A stretch of DNA of 64,000 bases from CAYNST01 sp964434105. Its GTDB lineage: Bacteria > Pseudomonadota > Gammaproteobacteria > Pseudomonadales > Cellvibrionaceae. A model generated the notes under the pieces. That model saw only the letters and a list, made by a program, of their open reading frames with translations, made no database searches and was not told where the DNA came from. Where the stretch lies: positions 88,701 through 152,700 of the forward strand of contig CAYSTJ010000001.1 in the NCBI GenBank assembly GCA_964434105.1. The letters are read 5' to 3'. The translations under genes and the position numbers were made by a program. Of the stretch, positions 47,733 through 56,828 are shown in pieces (position 1 is the first letter of the stretch; every line of letters starts with the position of its first letter).

Positions 47733-49409
47733 ATGCAGAAGGCTTTAAATATCATCAATTTGGCACTGTTGTTTATGGTCTGCTGTTATACTCGGGCGGA
47801 ATCTGTGACAGCGGCGAATGAGGCCACGGATACAATAGCCCAGGGGTGTGAAAACGAGAAATCCATTCAGGTCGGAGACGAGCCGTTTTCGCCTTACGAA
47901 GGTTATAGAATAGCCAGTATCCGGCTTAAGCAGATCGATGTATTTGATACCCGGGATCCCCGGGAGGATACGCGGCTCTATCGGTTCATGAACCGGATTC
48001 ATTCCAATACCCGCCCGGGCGTTATTAAAGGACAATTACTGTTCAGCGTGGGCGATCCTGTGGTTGCGGACAGGGTGGCAGAGTCCGAGCGTATTTTGCG
48101 GGCCAAGCCGTATTTAAGTAACGCGCGAATCCGGGTGGACCAGGTGTGTGGCCGGGATGTCGCACTGCTTGTCACCACGCAGGATATCTGGACCACCGAA
48201 CCGCAGATCACTCTCGGACTCGAAGGTGGCAATACCAAGCAGGGGTTCAGCGTCTTCGAAGGCAACGTGGCCGGTACGGGTAACGCCTTCTCAATGGGTT
48301 ACCGCAAGGATGAAGACCGTGAAGCGCTGCTGTACGATTTCTATAGCCCGCACTTGATGAATACCCACCTTACTGCCCGTTTTAAATATGCCGATAACAG
48401 CGACGGCGAAGAGAAGAATCTGGCGCTGCTATACCCCTTCTTTTCCTTGCAATCGCCCTGGTCCGCCGGGATGCAGAATATGGACATCACCAAGGAAGAG
48501 GTTATTCGTTTTCAGGGGCAGGACATCAACGTTTACCGGCACGAGAACGAATTCCACGAAATATTCGGGGGTGTTGCGGTTTATCGCCACGCCGATGCGA
48601 GCCACCGGCTGCTCACCGGACTGACCCAGCAGCGGCATGCCTACCGTGAGATCGAACTGACCCAATCGGCTATTCCCGACGATTTTGACATTATTTATCC
48701 CTGGGTGGAGTATCAGTACCTGCAAAACCGGTATGCGGAATACGTTAACCTGAACTATCTGCATCAGGTAGAAGACGTACCCACCGGCAAGAATCTTCGG
48801 CTACGGCTGGGGTACGGGGGCAATGTTTTCGGGAATGATCACGATGTTTTCACCATTGAAACCGAATATTCGGACTGGTTGCAATGGAGCGAAAACAAAC
48901 TGTTGCAGATGCAGGTGGAGATCGAGGGGCGCACATTCACCCAAGATCTTTCAAGGGATGAACTGATCTGGAGCGGCCAGCTGGATTACTACCATTTAAT
49001 TGGTGCGCGTCACCGCTGGTATGCTGCCGTGCGTTATGATCGTGGCTACGATCTGCAACAGCACAATGAAATGGTATCCGATGACCTGTTCAGCCTGCGG
49101 GGCTACCCAATCGGTTATCAGCGCGGCGATCGGCGTTATCTCATGACAGTGGAAAAACGTCATATATCAAACCTCCATCTGTTCAACCTCATCCGGCTCG
49201 GCACTGTGATTTATATCGACGCCGGGCGTGTCTGGGGGGCCGGCTATTCCGACTCCAGCCATCTGTCGAATGTCGGTGTGGGTTTGCGGCTGAGTTCGAG
49301 CAAGGCCAGGCTCGGCAATGTTATCCATGTTGATCTGGCATTTCCGCTGGCAGACAAGGGCAGGGTCGATGAGTTCCAGTGGGTCATAAAGTCATCAAAC
49401 CATTTCTAA
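47733..49409 (+). CDS. Omp85-superfamily outer-membrane barrel (BamA/TamA-like, short)
   Basis: 558-aa outer-membrane protein. The signal peptide is followed by a POTRA-like region ('IASIRLKQIDVFD', 'GQLLFSVGDPVVADRVAESERILRAKPYL', 'VLLVTTQDIW'-type strand). The remaining 400 aa alternate in beta-strand fashion with many aromatic residues. The end carries 'LFSLRGYPIGYQRGDR' (the RGY/L6-type motif of Omp85 proteins), 'YIDAGRVWG' and 'VGVGLRLSSSK'. The last residues are VIKSSNHF, ending in Phe as expected for a barrel. With at most one or two POTRAs it is shorter than BamA; its role is likely in secretion or lipid transfer, but this is not provable from sequence. Confidence 0.85.
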   Translation: MQKALNIINLALLFMVCCYTRAESVTAANEATDTIAQGCENEKSIQVGDEPFSPYEGYRIASIRLKQIDVFDTRDPREDTRLYRFMNRIHSNTRPGVIKGQLLFSVGDPVVADRVAESERILRAKPYLSNARIRVDQVCGRDVALLVTTQDIWTTEPQITLGLEGGNTKQGFSVFEGNVAGTGNAFSMGYRKDEDREALLYDFYSPHLMNTHLTARFKYADNSDGEEKNLALLYPFFSLQSPWSAGMQNMDITKEEVIRFQGQDINVYRHENEFHEIFGGVAVYRHADASHRLLTGLTQQRHAYREIELTQSAIPDDFDIIYPWVEYQYLQNRYAEYVNLNYLHQVEDVPTGKNLRLRLGYGGNVFGNDHDVFTIETEYSDWLQWSENKLLQMQVEIEGRTFTQDLSRDELIWSGQLDYYHLIGARHRWYAAVRYDRGYDLQQHNEMVSDDLFSLRGYPIGYQRGDRRYLMTVEKRHISNLHLFNLIRLGTVIYIDAGRVWGAGYSDSSHLSNVGVGLRLSSSKARLGNVIHVDLAFPLADKGRVDEFQWVIKSSNHF

Positions 49410-49496
49410 AATCAATCTGAATTCATGACGCCGGACCTTGAGCCGCGTGCGTCTGTGGATTCACTCCACGCCTTACGAAAACAGGAGACCCTAAAA

Positions 49497-49979
49497 ATGC
49501 CATCGTTTGATGTAGTTTCGGAAATCGATGTTCAGGAAGCCCGTAACGCCGTTGAAAACGCACAGCGTGAACTGGAGACACGCTTCGATTTTCGCGGCGC
49601 GGATGCGAGTTTTACCTGGGAGGACAAAGAGGCGGTTCTGCGGGCGGAAGCCGACTTTCAGTTACAGCAGATGGTCGATATTCTGCGAAGCAAAATGGTT
49701 AAACGTAATCTCGATACGTCGATACTGGAAGAAGGCGAACCCGTGCATGCCGGCAAGACACACACCCTCAAAGTGACTTTCAAACAGGGCATCGAAATCG
49801 ACATGGCCCGAAAAATTGTCAAACACATCAAGGACAGCAAACTCAAGGTCCAGTCTGCGGTCCAGGGCGACCAGGTGCGGATTACCGGCAAAAAAAGGGA
49901 TGATCTGCAGAACGTTATTGCGCTGTTGAAGCAGGCTGATTTCGGGCAGCCGCTGCAGTACAAAAATTTTCGGGACTAG
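49497..49979 (+). CDS. YajQ-family nucleotide-binding protein
   Basis: 160-aa protein of the YajQ/UPF0234 family, which has two ferredoxin-like halves and binds nucleotides (cyclic di-GMP in Xanthomonas). Markers are the start 'MPSFDVVSEIDVQEARNAVENA', 'TRFDFRG', 'KVTFKQGIEIDMARKIVKHIKDSKLKVQ' and the end 'ALLKQADFGQPLQYKNFRD'. ATG 49497 has AGGAGA 8 nt upstream; the frame opens 72 bp earlier but without a site. A strong terminator follows. Confidence 0.96.
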   Translation: MPSFDVVSEIDVQEARNAVENAQRELETRFDFRGADASFTWEDKEAVLRAEADFQLQQMVDILRSKMVKRNLDTSILEEGEPVHAGKTHTLKVTFKQGIEIDMARKIVKHIKDSKLKVQSAVQGDQVRITGKKRDDLQNVIALLKQADFGQPLQYKNFRD

Positions 49980-50017
49980 GGGCTATTGATATTTGGATCT
50001 AACCAATTGATTTAGGG

Positions 50018-50058
50018 ACTTCACGGTTTTGGCCAAAACCGTGAAGTTCTTTTTATTT
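50018..50058. terminator. Perfect 15-bp stem terminator after yajQ-like gene
   Basis: ACTTCACGGTTTTGG and CCAAAACCGTGAAGT are perfectly complementary (50018-50032 with 50033-50047), followed by TCTTTTTATTT. It is a strong stop for the YajQ-family gene and may also serve the convergent coiled-coil gene. Confidence 0.95.
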
Positions 50059-50102
50059 CAAGGTGTTATCGCGAAGCGTTAACGCCCCCCGAACCGTGGC
50101 GA

Positions 50103-51128
50103 CTATCGCTTGAAAATATGCAGTTTCGGGTTGCCCGGGTTGCTGCGGTCGTAATGAAACAGGTATCGGTTTTGGCCGTCGTCGGTGACAACACCACGAT
50201 ACCGTCGACCACCGATGTCAAAATAGGTCTTGCCCGGGCTGACGACCGTTTCGGCGCGGAACTGGTTCGGTTCGACCTCCACCATAAGAACCGGCTCGCT
50301 GATATTGCGGCTGCGCAAATACAGAGCATCGCCGTCGTCGCCGGCATGGATGGGTTCTTCTCCGGCCATTACGGTCTGGGTTGAATCCTGAGCGTTACGC
50401 TTTCCGCGCGTGCCGGTGTTGTTGGTTGCTGTTGCTGTTCTGTCGGCGCTGGCGTCGGACGACGGTACTGCGGGCGGCACCGGTGGCACATTGGCGGCCG
50501 CGTCACGGGCGGCCTCGGCCTGCGTTTCTGCCTGCTGGATACGCGCTGCCGCTTCTTCAGCAGCGAGGGCAGCCGCAGCATCCTGCGCAGCTTTTTCTTC
50601 AGCGGCAGCGGCCTCCTGCGCCTGACGCAGGGCGTCGGCCTCTGCCTGTTGCCTGGCACTGGATGCAGCCTGCCGGGCATTGCGAATCTGGGTTTCGGTG
50701 CGTGTTATGGCGCGCTCGGTGTTGACAAGTTGCTGCTCCAGTTCGGATTCCTTGCTGCGCAAACGGTCGAGCGTGGCTTCACGTGCTTCTACCGCCAGTT
50801 TGGACATCTCTACCCGGCGCGACTCGTTCTGCCAGACGCGCTCGGCGTTCGGCCCCGGGTCTGCATCCAGCGCCCGTTTTGATGAGGCCAGCTGTACCTG
50901 GCGGTCGCTCAATTCCTTGCGCAGGAGGTCAAGCGCGCGCTGTGACTCATCGATTTTATCCTGGACGGATTCAAGCTCCTCCTGCATATCCACCACAGAT
51001 GCTTTATGCTTGCCGAGCTGTTGGTTGAGCTCTGCGATCGATGGTTGGGCGAGGGCGCCGGCCATCCAGCCGGATGTGAAAGTTAATATCAATAAAAACA
51101 AATACTTAAAAAAGCTTTTAGTTGACAT
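50103..51128 (-). CDS. Exported coiled-coil protein of unknown function
   Basis: 341 aa. A signal peptide or anchor ('YLFLLILTFTSGWMAGALA') is followed by about 150 residues of coiled coil rich in Glu, Gln, Arg and Ala ('ELNQQLGKHKASVVDMQEELESVQDKIDE' and an Ala/Glu/Gln run). A Pro/Ser/Thr-rich linker leads to a C-terminal small beta domain ('PNQFRAETVVSPGKTYFDIGGRRYRGVVTDDGQNRY'). The pattern is reminiscent of envelope proteins with an EnvC/PcsB-like coil, but no peptidase domain is present. ATG 51128 follows AGGAC. It is divergent from rlmJ across a mobile element. Confidence 0.75.
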   Translation of the reverse strand: MSTKSFFKYLFLLILTFTSGWMAGALAQPSIAELNQQLGKHKASVVDMQEELESVQDKIDESQRALDLLRKELSDRQVQLASSKRALDADPGPNAERVWQNESRRVEMSKLAVEAREATLDRLRSKESELEQQLVNTERAITRTETQIRNARQAASSARQQAEADALRQAQEAAAAEEKAAQDAAAALAAEEAAARIQQAETQAEAARDAAANVPPVPPAVPSSDASADRTATATNNTGTRGKRNAQDSTQTVMAGEEPIHAGDDGDALYLRSRNISEPVLMVEVEPNQFRAETVVSPGKTYFDIGGRRYRGVVTDDGQNRYLFHYDRSNPGNPKLHIFKR

Positions 51129-51188
51129 GATAGTCCTGTAATACATGCGATGGTAAAGGGCAGGCCTGGCGGTAGTGCCCCAAAAATA

Positions 51189-51395
51189 GTAACTATTCAG
51201 CGCCTGTCGTAACGGTTTAGATTGCGTCAGGATTTATTCAGAGCAAGGCGAAAAATGTGAGTTTACTCGTGTCAATACGCGGCGCTTCCGGCGCTTTGCC
51301 TTCCGGGCCAGGTGTTCAAACCGGCTCCCGACAGGTTTGTGACCATTTTATAACGCAGCTTTTGGCAAATTCGGGGCGTGAGCTGAGTAAGTTAC
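51189..51395 (+). mobile_element. MITE copy (207 bp), 8-bp duplication 7/8
   Basis: Left end GTAACTATTCAGC, right end GCTGAGTAAGTTAC (one base inserted). Flanks are CAAAAATA and CAAAAATT, an 8-bp duplication with one mismatch. It lies between two divergent genes (coiled-coil protein and rlmJ), so it sits in a shared promoter region. Confidence 0.93.
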
Positions 51396-51465
51396 CAAAA
51401 ATTATAGAAGTACTATAGACGCGGTAAGGCAAATCCGTCCATTTTTTATCCGGAGTTTTATTGTA

Positions 51466-52302
51466 ATGCTGAGTTACCGTCACGGCTTTCATGCGGGTAA
51501 TTACGCCGATGTTCTCAAACATGTGGTACTGATGCGGACATTGCAATATATCGTCCGTAAAGACAAACCGGCTTTTTATCTGGAAACCCATGCGGGGCGT
51601 GGTATGTATTCGCTCACGGGTGCGACGGCCGCCCGGACGGCCGAATACCGACAGGGCATCGGCCAGCTGTGGCAGGCAAGCGGTATCCCGGCGGGTCTGC
51701 AGGACTATCTGGATTTGATCGCCCAGTTCAATGCCGGGCCGGAGCTGATCTGTTACCCGGGGTCGCCCTGGATTGCGCGAACCATAATGCGGCCACAGGA
51801 CCGGCTGGTTCTGTGTGAATTGCATCCGCAGGACTTTCGCGAGCTGGCGTTGACCTTCCAGCGATGCTCGAACGTGCATTGCTACAAAGAGGACGGGTTT
51901 GCCGTGAGCCAGGCCCGGGTGCCACCGCCCGAAAGGCGCGGCGTGGTATTTATCGACCCGTCGTACGAAGTGAAAACCGACTACCAGACGGTGGTCGAGA
52001 TCCTGCAGAAACTACATCGGAAGTTTGCCGCGGGTACCTATCTTTTATGGTATCCGATCGTCCGCGCGGATCGCACCCAAACGATGCTGCGCCAGCTCAC
52101 GGCGAGCGGAATACGGCGGATCAGTGTTTTCGAGCTGCATCTTACGGCGGATCACAGCCAGCCCGGAATGACCGGAACCGGCATGGTGGTCATCAATCCA
52201 TCCTGGACGCTAATGGATGAAATGCAAAAGGTGCTGCCATTTCTGTGCGAAACCCTCGCGCCGGGTGGGCACTGGAGCGCGCGGGAGGCGGTGGGGGAGT
52301 AA
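51466..52302 (+). CDS. rlmJ: 23S rRNA (adenine2030-N6)-methyltransferase RlmJ
   Basis: 278-aa methyltransferase that modifies A2030 of 23S rRNA. The N-terminal 'LSYRHGFHAGNYADVLKHVVL' is diagnostic for the RlmJ family, followed by 'YLETHAGRGMYSL' (SAM region), 'CELHPQDF' and the catalytic 'VVFIDPSYEVKTDY' (DPSY-type motif of N6-adenine enzymes). The end 'GTGMVVINPSWTL' also fits. The gene stands alone, preceded by a mobile element. Confidence 0.96.
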   Translation: MLSYRHGFHAGNYADVLKHVVLMRTLQYIVRKDKPAFYLETHAGRGMYSLTGATAARTAEYRQGIGQLWQASGIPAGLQDYLDLIAQFNAGPELICYPGSPWIARTIMRPQDRLVLCELHPQDFRELALTFQRCSNVHCYKEDGFAVSQARVPPPERRGVVFIDPSYEVKTDYQTVVEILQKLHRKFAAGTYLLWYPIVRADRTQTMLRQLTASGIRRISVFELHLTADHSQPGMTGTGMVVINPSWTLMDEMQKVLPFLCETLAPGGHWSAREAVGE

Positions 52303-52354
52303 GTCGGTACCGGCAAAACGACGGGGCAGGGTACGAAACGGTCGACCCGGGGCG

Positions 52355-52810
52355 CTACCAGCGTCCGATGGTATTCTGAAACTGTACCCGGTCTTCTGCC
52401 GTCGCCAGTTCCCGGCATTCCCCGCGTAGGGTTTGGGCTGTGTGGCCGGAATGGCGGCCGAGCAGAATGTAGCCTTCCCGACAGTATCCACGCTCGTTCA
52501 GCTTGGCATCCAGTATGCGTTCAAGCTGCCGGTCGGAATGGCGAGGCTGGCGATCCCGGGGCGCCTGAGTGCCTGCACGGGATGAATTGCCGGGCAGGCG
52601 CAGTTGGCGTGGCTGGTAAGGAAAGGCGAGCTCGAACAGTTTGAACCCGTCCGCCGTAATGCGGGTGGACAGCGTGAAGGGCTCCGCCTGTCGGGTCGGG
52701 CCCATGGAGGAACAGCCTGCGGCGCAGCAAGCCATCCACAGCAGCATGGCCGTCAGCTGACGCCGGCACGGCCTGTTAACAACGGAAGATTGGGCGCTGA
52801 ATGTAAGCAC
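52355..52810 (-). CDS. Small lipoprotein of unknown function
   Basis: 151 aa. A hydrophobic signal segment ('MLLWMACCAAGC') ends in a lipobox-like AAGC. The mature part has a Pro/Arg-rich stretch and 'RGYCREGYILLGRHSGHTAQTLRGECREL', in which two Cys could pair. I do not recognise the family. Its start lies four bases from the end of yhbY on the same strand, so the two could be co-transcribed. Confidence 0.65.
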   Translation of the reverse strand: MLTFSAQSSVVNRPCRRQLTAMLLWMACCAAGCSSMGPTRQAEPFTLSTRITADGFKLFELAFPYQPRQLRLPGNSSRAGTQAPRDRQPRHSDRQLERILDAKLNERGYCREGYILLGRHSGHTAQTLRGECRELATAEDRVQFQNTIGRW

Positions 52811-52814
52811 CCGA

Positions 52815-53114
52815 TCAACGGATGTTGGAAAACTGGATTTTGGGCGTTTTGGCCTCCCGGATAATCAGCGCCGTTTTGCCGATAGTCTGCACCAGCTCGC
52901 TGCGGGTTTGGCGACAGATCGACTCAATCAGTGCCTGGCGCTCTTCGCGGTCTTCTACTGCCAACCGTATTTTGATCAGCTCATGGTCATCCAGCGCGCG
53001 GTTGACTTCGACCATGACACCGTCTGACAGGCCCTTGCCCGCAATGGTAACCACGGGTTTGAGTCCATGGCCGATGGTGCGATAACGTTTTCTGGATTCC
53101 GGGGTGAGACGCAT
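52815..53114 (-). CDS. yhbY: Ribosome assembly RNA-binding protein YhbY
   Basis: 99-aa CRM-domain protein that binds pre-50S particles. It shows 'KVGLKP-like' N-terminal 'RTIGHGLKPVVTIAGKGLSDGVMVEVNRALDDHELIKI' with the GxxG loop (GKGL), and the conserved 'TRSELVQTIGKTALIIRE'. It is divergent from rlmE, the common arrangement in gammaproteobacteria, with a 92-bp spacer holding both promoters. Confidence 0.95.
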   Translation of the reverse strand: MRLTPESRKRYRTIGHGLKPVVTIAGKGLSDGVMVEVNRALDDHELIKIRLAVEDREERQALIESICRQTRSELVQTIGKTALIIREAKTPKIQFSNIR

Positions 53115-53206
53115 TTTTTTGCCCTGCCGATGAATGCTCGGTGAACATTCGTGTAAAATGCGGCATCTTATCTGATTTGCCCGACTGGGTTAAAGGTTTT
53201 TAATGT

Positions 53207-53827
53207 ATGTCCCGCTCCAAGAGCAGTAACCGCTGGCTACAAGAACATTTCAACGATTTCTATGTCAAAGAATCGCAAAAACAGGGCTACAGGTCGCGGG
53301 CAAGTTTCAAGCTGCTTGAGCTGGACCGCAAGGACCGGTTGTTTCGACCAGGAATGACCGTAGTGGACCTGGGTGCCGCGCCAGGCGGGTGGTCCCAGGT
53401 GGTCGCGCGCGCCGTCGGCGCCGGCGGCCGGGTTATCGCCTCCGATATCCTCCCCATGGATACGGTCGAGGGCGTCGAGTTTATTCAGGGCGACTTTACC
53501 GAGGAGGCCGTGTATGAGCAGCTGGTGAACGCGCTGGGCGGAAATCCTGCCGACGTTGTAATCTCCGATATGGCCCCCAATATGAGTGGTATTGCCGACG
53601 TAGATCAGACAAAATCCATGCTCCTGATTGAACTGGCGCTCGACATGGCCCGTAAAATACTGAAACCGGGTGGCAGTTTTGTATGCAAGGCATTTCACGG
53701 TGAGGGCTTTGACCCGTGGATGAAAGAAAGCAAGGCGCTTTTCCAGCGGGCGGTGACCCGCAAGCCCGACGCTTCCCGGGCACGCTCCAGAGAAGTCTAC
53801 CTCGTGGCGCAGGGGCTGAAAGCCTGA
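53207..53827 (+). CDS. rlmE: 23S rRNA (uridine2552-2'-O)-methyltransferase RlmE
   Basis: 206-aa FtsJ/RrmJ methyltransferase acting on U2552 of the 50S subunit. Typical parts are 'SSNRWLQEHFNDFYVKESQ', 'YRSRASFKLLEL', SAM motif 'VVDLGAAPGGWSQVVA', 'VISDMAPNMSGI' and 'SFVCKAFHGEG', with the K-D-K-E tetrad residues in place. It lies upstream of ftsH as in E. coli. Confidence 0.97.
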   Translation: MSRSKSSNRWLQEHFNDFYVKESQKQGYRSRASFKLLELDRKDRLFRPGMTVVDLGAAPGGWSQVVARAVGAGGRVIASDILPMDTVEGVEFIQGDFTEEAVYEQLVNALGGNPADVVISDMAPNMSGIADVDQTKSMLLIELALDMARKILKPGGSFVCKAFHGEGFDPWMKESKALFQRAVTRKPDASRARSREVYLVAQGLKA

Positions 53828-53980
53828 ACTGGGTCCGGAAAAATACCGGAAACCTTCAGTCAGGGGGTATCCGGCCGATAGCGGTGTATGCGCGAAACCA
53901 CGGCACAAAATCAGGGCGTGGCGCTATACTGCAAAGACGCCCGGAATGACGGGCCCGTAATAATCTGAGGAGAGCCTGAA

Positions 53981-55894
53981 TTGAACGACATGGCAAAGAA
54001 CCTGGTACTCTGGCTGGTCATTGCGGCCGTCCTGTTTACCGTTTTTGAAAATTTCAGCAAGCCGGATGTCAGGGACGAACTGACCTATTCCGAGTTTGTA
54101 CGGGCAGTGCAGAATGATCAGGTGCGCCGTGTCGATATGGACGACGCGCTGATTCGGGGTGTACGTACCGATAATAGCGAATTTATTGTCGTTCGCCCGC
54201 CGCTGTGGGACCCCAAGCTGGCCGACGACCTGTTTGCGAACGATGTCATCGTCAACGGTTTGCCGAAAACGACACCGAGCCTGTGGCAGCAATTGCTGGT
54301 TGCCAGTTTTCCCATCCTGCTGTTCATAGCGGTATTCATATTCTTTATGCGACAAATGCAGGGCGGTTCCGGTGGGCGTGGCGGGCCAATGAGTTTTGCC
54401 AAGAGCAAGGCGCGACTGCTGGGTGAAGATCAGGTAAAAACCACGTTTGCAGATGTTGCCGGGGTAGATGAAGCCAAGGAAGAGGTCCAGGAGCTGGTCG
54501 AGTATCTGCGTGATCCATCACGGTTTCAGCGCCTGGGTGGCCGCATCCCGCGTGGTGTTCTGATGTCCGGTCCGCCCGGGACAGGTAAGACGCTGCTGGC
54601 AAAAGCCATCGCCGGTGAAGCCAAAGTACCGTTCTTTTCGATCTCCGGCTCTGACTTTGTCGAGATGTTTGTGGGTGTTGGTGCATCCCGCGTACGGGAT
54701 ATGTTCGATCAGGCGAAGAAGCAGGCGCCCTGCATCATTTTTATCGACGAAATCGATGCGGTCGGCCGACATCGTGGCGGTGGTCATGGTGGCGGCAACG
54801 ACGAGCGCGAGCAGACATTGAACCAGTTGCTGGTTGAAATGGATGGGTTCGAGGGTAACGAAGGCATTATTGTTATAGCGGCGACTAACCGGCCTGACGT
54901 ATTGGACCGTGCGCTGCTGCGGCCGGGACGTTTTGACAGGCAGGTGCACGTTGGTCTGCCCGACGTCAGAGGGCGGGAGCAGATCCTGAAAGTACACATG
55001 CGCAAAGTGCCGCTCGATGAACGGGTTGATCCGAAAATCATTGCGCGGGGAACGCCCGGCTTCTCGGGTGCTGATCTGGCCAATCTGGTCAACGAAGCTG
55101 CGTTGATGGCTGCCCGTGGCAACCGCCGCATAGTCGGTGAAGACGAATTCGAAAAGGCCCGTGACAAGATTCTGATGGGCACCGAGCGTCGCAGCCTGGT
55201 AATGACAGAAAAGGAAAAAGTCAGTACAGCCTATCACGAGGCCGGACATGCCATTGTCGGCTATCTGTCGCCGGAGCACGATCCGATCCATAAAGTCACT
55301 ATTATTCCCCGCGGACGGGCACTGGGCGTTACACAGTTTTTGCCGGAAGGTGACCGAATCTCCGAAAGTCGGCTGAAGCTGCTGGGCGATATCGCCACGG
55401 CTTACGGTGGCCGCATTGCAGAAGAGATGATCTATGGTGTGGACGGCGTCAGTACCGGTGCATACCAGGATATCAAAATGGCTACATCGGTTGCGCGCGC
55501 CATGGTGGTCAACTACGGATTGTCGGAAAAACTCGGTCCGCTGGATTACGACGCCAAGGATGATGAATACATGGGCGCAAAAAAGATTTCCAGTCACACC
55601 GCGCGGTTGATCGACGAGGAGGTCAAGGCAATAACCGATAAATGCTACGAGACCGCCACGCAGATTCTGACCGATAACAAGGATATACTGGAAGCCATGA
55701 AAGACGCGCTGATCGAGTTCGAGACCATCGATAGTGAGCAGATGGAAGACCTGATGGCCCGTCGAAAAGTTCGCCCGCCCCGCGGCTGGCATGATTCGGA
55801 CATGGCCGGCGGTGGCCCGGACAAGCCGGGTGCAACGGTGGATGAAAAAGTCAACCGTGGTGGCACCGTCAACGGAGCGGCGAAGGAAGTCTGA
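53981..55894 (+). CDS. ftsH: ATP-dependent zinc metalloprotease FtsH
   Basis: 637-aa membrane-bound AAA+ protease. There are two membrane segments (about 6-23 and 103-123), an AAA domain with Walker A 'GPPGTGKT' at 197-204 and Walker B 'CIIFIDEIDAVG', the SRH 'ATNRPDVLDRALLRPGRFDRQ', and zinc motif HEAGH at 419-423 with the downstream Asp region. The start is TTG 53981, with GAGGAGAG upstream; an ATG nine bases later is an alternative. A hairpin with T-run between it and folP can act as terminator or attenuator. Confidence 0.97.
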   Translation: MNDMAKNLVLWLVIAAVLFTVFENFSKPDVRDELTYSEFVRAVQNDQVRRVDMDDALIRGVRTDNSEFIVVRPPLWDPKLADDLFANDVIVNGLPKTTPSLWQQLLVASFPILLFIAVFIFFMRQMQGGSGGRGGPMSFAKSKARLLGEDQVKTTFADVAGVDEAKEEVQELVEYLRDPSRFQRLGGRIPRGVLMSGPPGTGKTLLAKAIAGEAKVPFFSISGSDFVEMFVGVGASRVRDMFDQAKKQAPCIIFIDEIDAVGRHRGGGHGGGNDEREQTLNQLLVEMDGFEGNEGIIVIAATNRPDVLDRALLRPGRFDRQVHVGLPDVRGREQILKVHMRKVPLDERVDPKIIARGTPGFSGADLANLVNEAALMAARGNRRIVGEDEFEKARDKILMGTERRSLVMTEKEKVSTAYHEAGHAIVGYLSPEHDPIHKVTIIPRGRALGVTQFLPEGDRISESRLKLLGDIATAYGGRIAEEMIYGVDGVSTGAYQDIKMATSVARAMVVNYGLSEKLGPLDYDAKDDEYMGAKKISSHTARLIDEEVKAITDKCYETATQILTDNKDILEAMKDALIEFETIDSEQMEDLMARRKVRPPRGWHDSDMAGGGPDKPGATVDEKVNRGGTVNGAAKEV

Positions 55895-55915
55895 CGGGTC
55901 GCTAAAAGGTCAAAG

Positions 55916-55941
55916 AGGTCAGGGCTTTCCTGGCCTTTTTT
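55916..55941 (+). terminator. Terminator/attenuator between ftsH and folP
   Basis: Stem AGGTCAGG / CCTGGCCT (8 bp with one G-U pair), 5-nt loop, then a run of six T. It ends nine bases before the folP start, so read-through or a new promoter is needed for folP-glmM expression. Confidence 0.8.
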
Positions 55942-55949
55942 ATTAGGGT

Positions 55950-56828
55950 ATGTCAGACATGCGATTTGGTGATATTGAACTGGACCTGAAGCAGCCGCGG
56001 GTCATGGGAATTCTGAACGTTACGCCGGATTCATTTTACGACGGCGGCCGGCTGATGCGTGGTGAGCGTGTCAATCTCGACCGGCTGCTGTACCAGGCCG
56101 AACAGATGGTCCGCGATGGTGCGGATATCCTGGATATAGGCGGGGAGTCTACCCGCCCCGGGGCAGAGCCAGTCGAAGCTGCCCGCGAAGTCGAGCGGGT
56201 GGTGCCGGCGGTGGAAGCCGTGAAGCAGCGTCTGGGTGTGGTGGTATCGGTCGATACCAGCAACCCTGCCGTGATACAGGGCGCCGCTGCGGCAGGTGCC
56301 GGGTTAATCAACGATGTGCGTGCTTTGCAGGTTCCGGATGCGTTGCGCGTCGCCGCGGAGACAGGCCTGCCGGTCTGTCTCATGCATATGCAGGGTGGGC
56401 CGCAGGACATGCAGCATAATCCCCAATACGCGGATGTTGTCGAAGATGTCCGGTCTTTTCTGCAGCAGCGCATGGCGGAGGCCGGGTCCGCCGGCATGGC
56501 CGCGTCGTCAATTCTCGTCGATCCGGGCATCGGATTCGGCAAGCGTGACGAAGAAAACCTGTGCCTTCTACGAAACCTCGACCGATTGCGCGATTTGGCG
56601 CCGGTACTGGTCGGCGTTTCGCGCAAATCGCTGTTCGGTCGGTTGTTGGGCCGGGAACTGGCAGACCGATTACCGGCGAGTATCGCCACCGGCGTGCTTG
56701 CGTTGATAAATGGCGCGTCCATTTTACGGGTTCATGATGTCGCGGCAACCAAAGACGCGGTGTGCATGTTTCAATATCTGCGATCCGGAGACGGTAGCAC
56801 ACCAGACAGAAGGAGCAATTGTGCGTAA
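55950..56828 (+). CDS. folP: Dihydropteroate synthase FolP
   Basis: 292-aa TIM-barrel enzyme that joins p-aminobenzoate to the dihydropterin pyrophosphate in folate synthesis. Signatures are 'VMGILNVTPDSFYDGG', 'DIGGESTRPGAEPV', 'SVDTSNPAV', 'LMHMQGGPQDMQ' and 'DPGIGFGKRDEENL'. There is a choice of two in-frame ATGs (55950, 55959). The last eight bases overlap glmM, a coupling conserved from E. coli onward. Confidence 0.96.
   Translation: MSDMRFGDIELDLKQPRVMGILNVTPDSFYDGGRLMRGERVNLDRLLYQAEQMVRDGADILDIGGESTRPGAEPVEAAREVERVVPAVEAVKQRLGVVVSVDTSNPAVIQGAAAAGAGLINDVRALQVPDALRVAAETGLPVCLMHMQGGPQDMQHNPQYADVVEDVRSFLQQRMAEAGSAGMAASSILVDPGIGFGKRDEENLCLLRNLDRLRDLAPVLVGVSRKSLFGRLLGRELADRLPASIATGVLALINGASILRVHDVAATKDAVCMFQYLRSGDGSTPDRRSNCA

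Noticed and set aside
53828..53980. Heat-shock (sigma-32) promoter for ftsH
   Set aside because: Expected from E. coli, but I could not find a convincing CTTGAA / CCCCATNT pair with the right spacing by eye.
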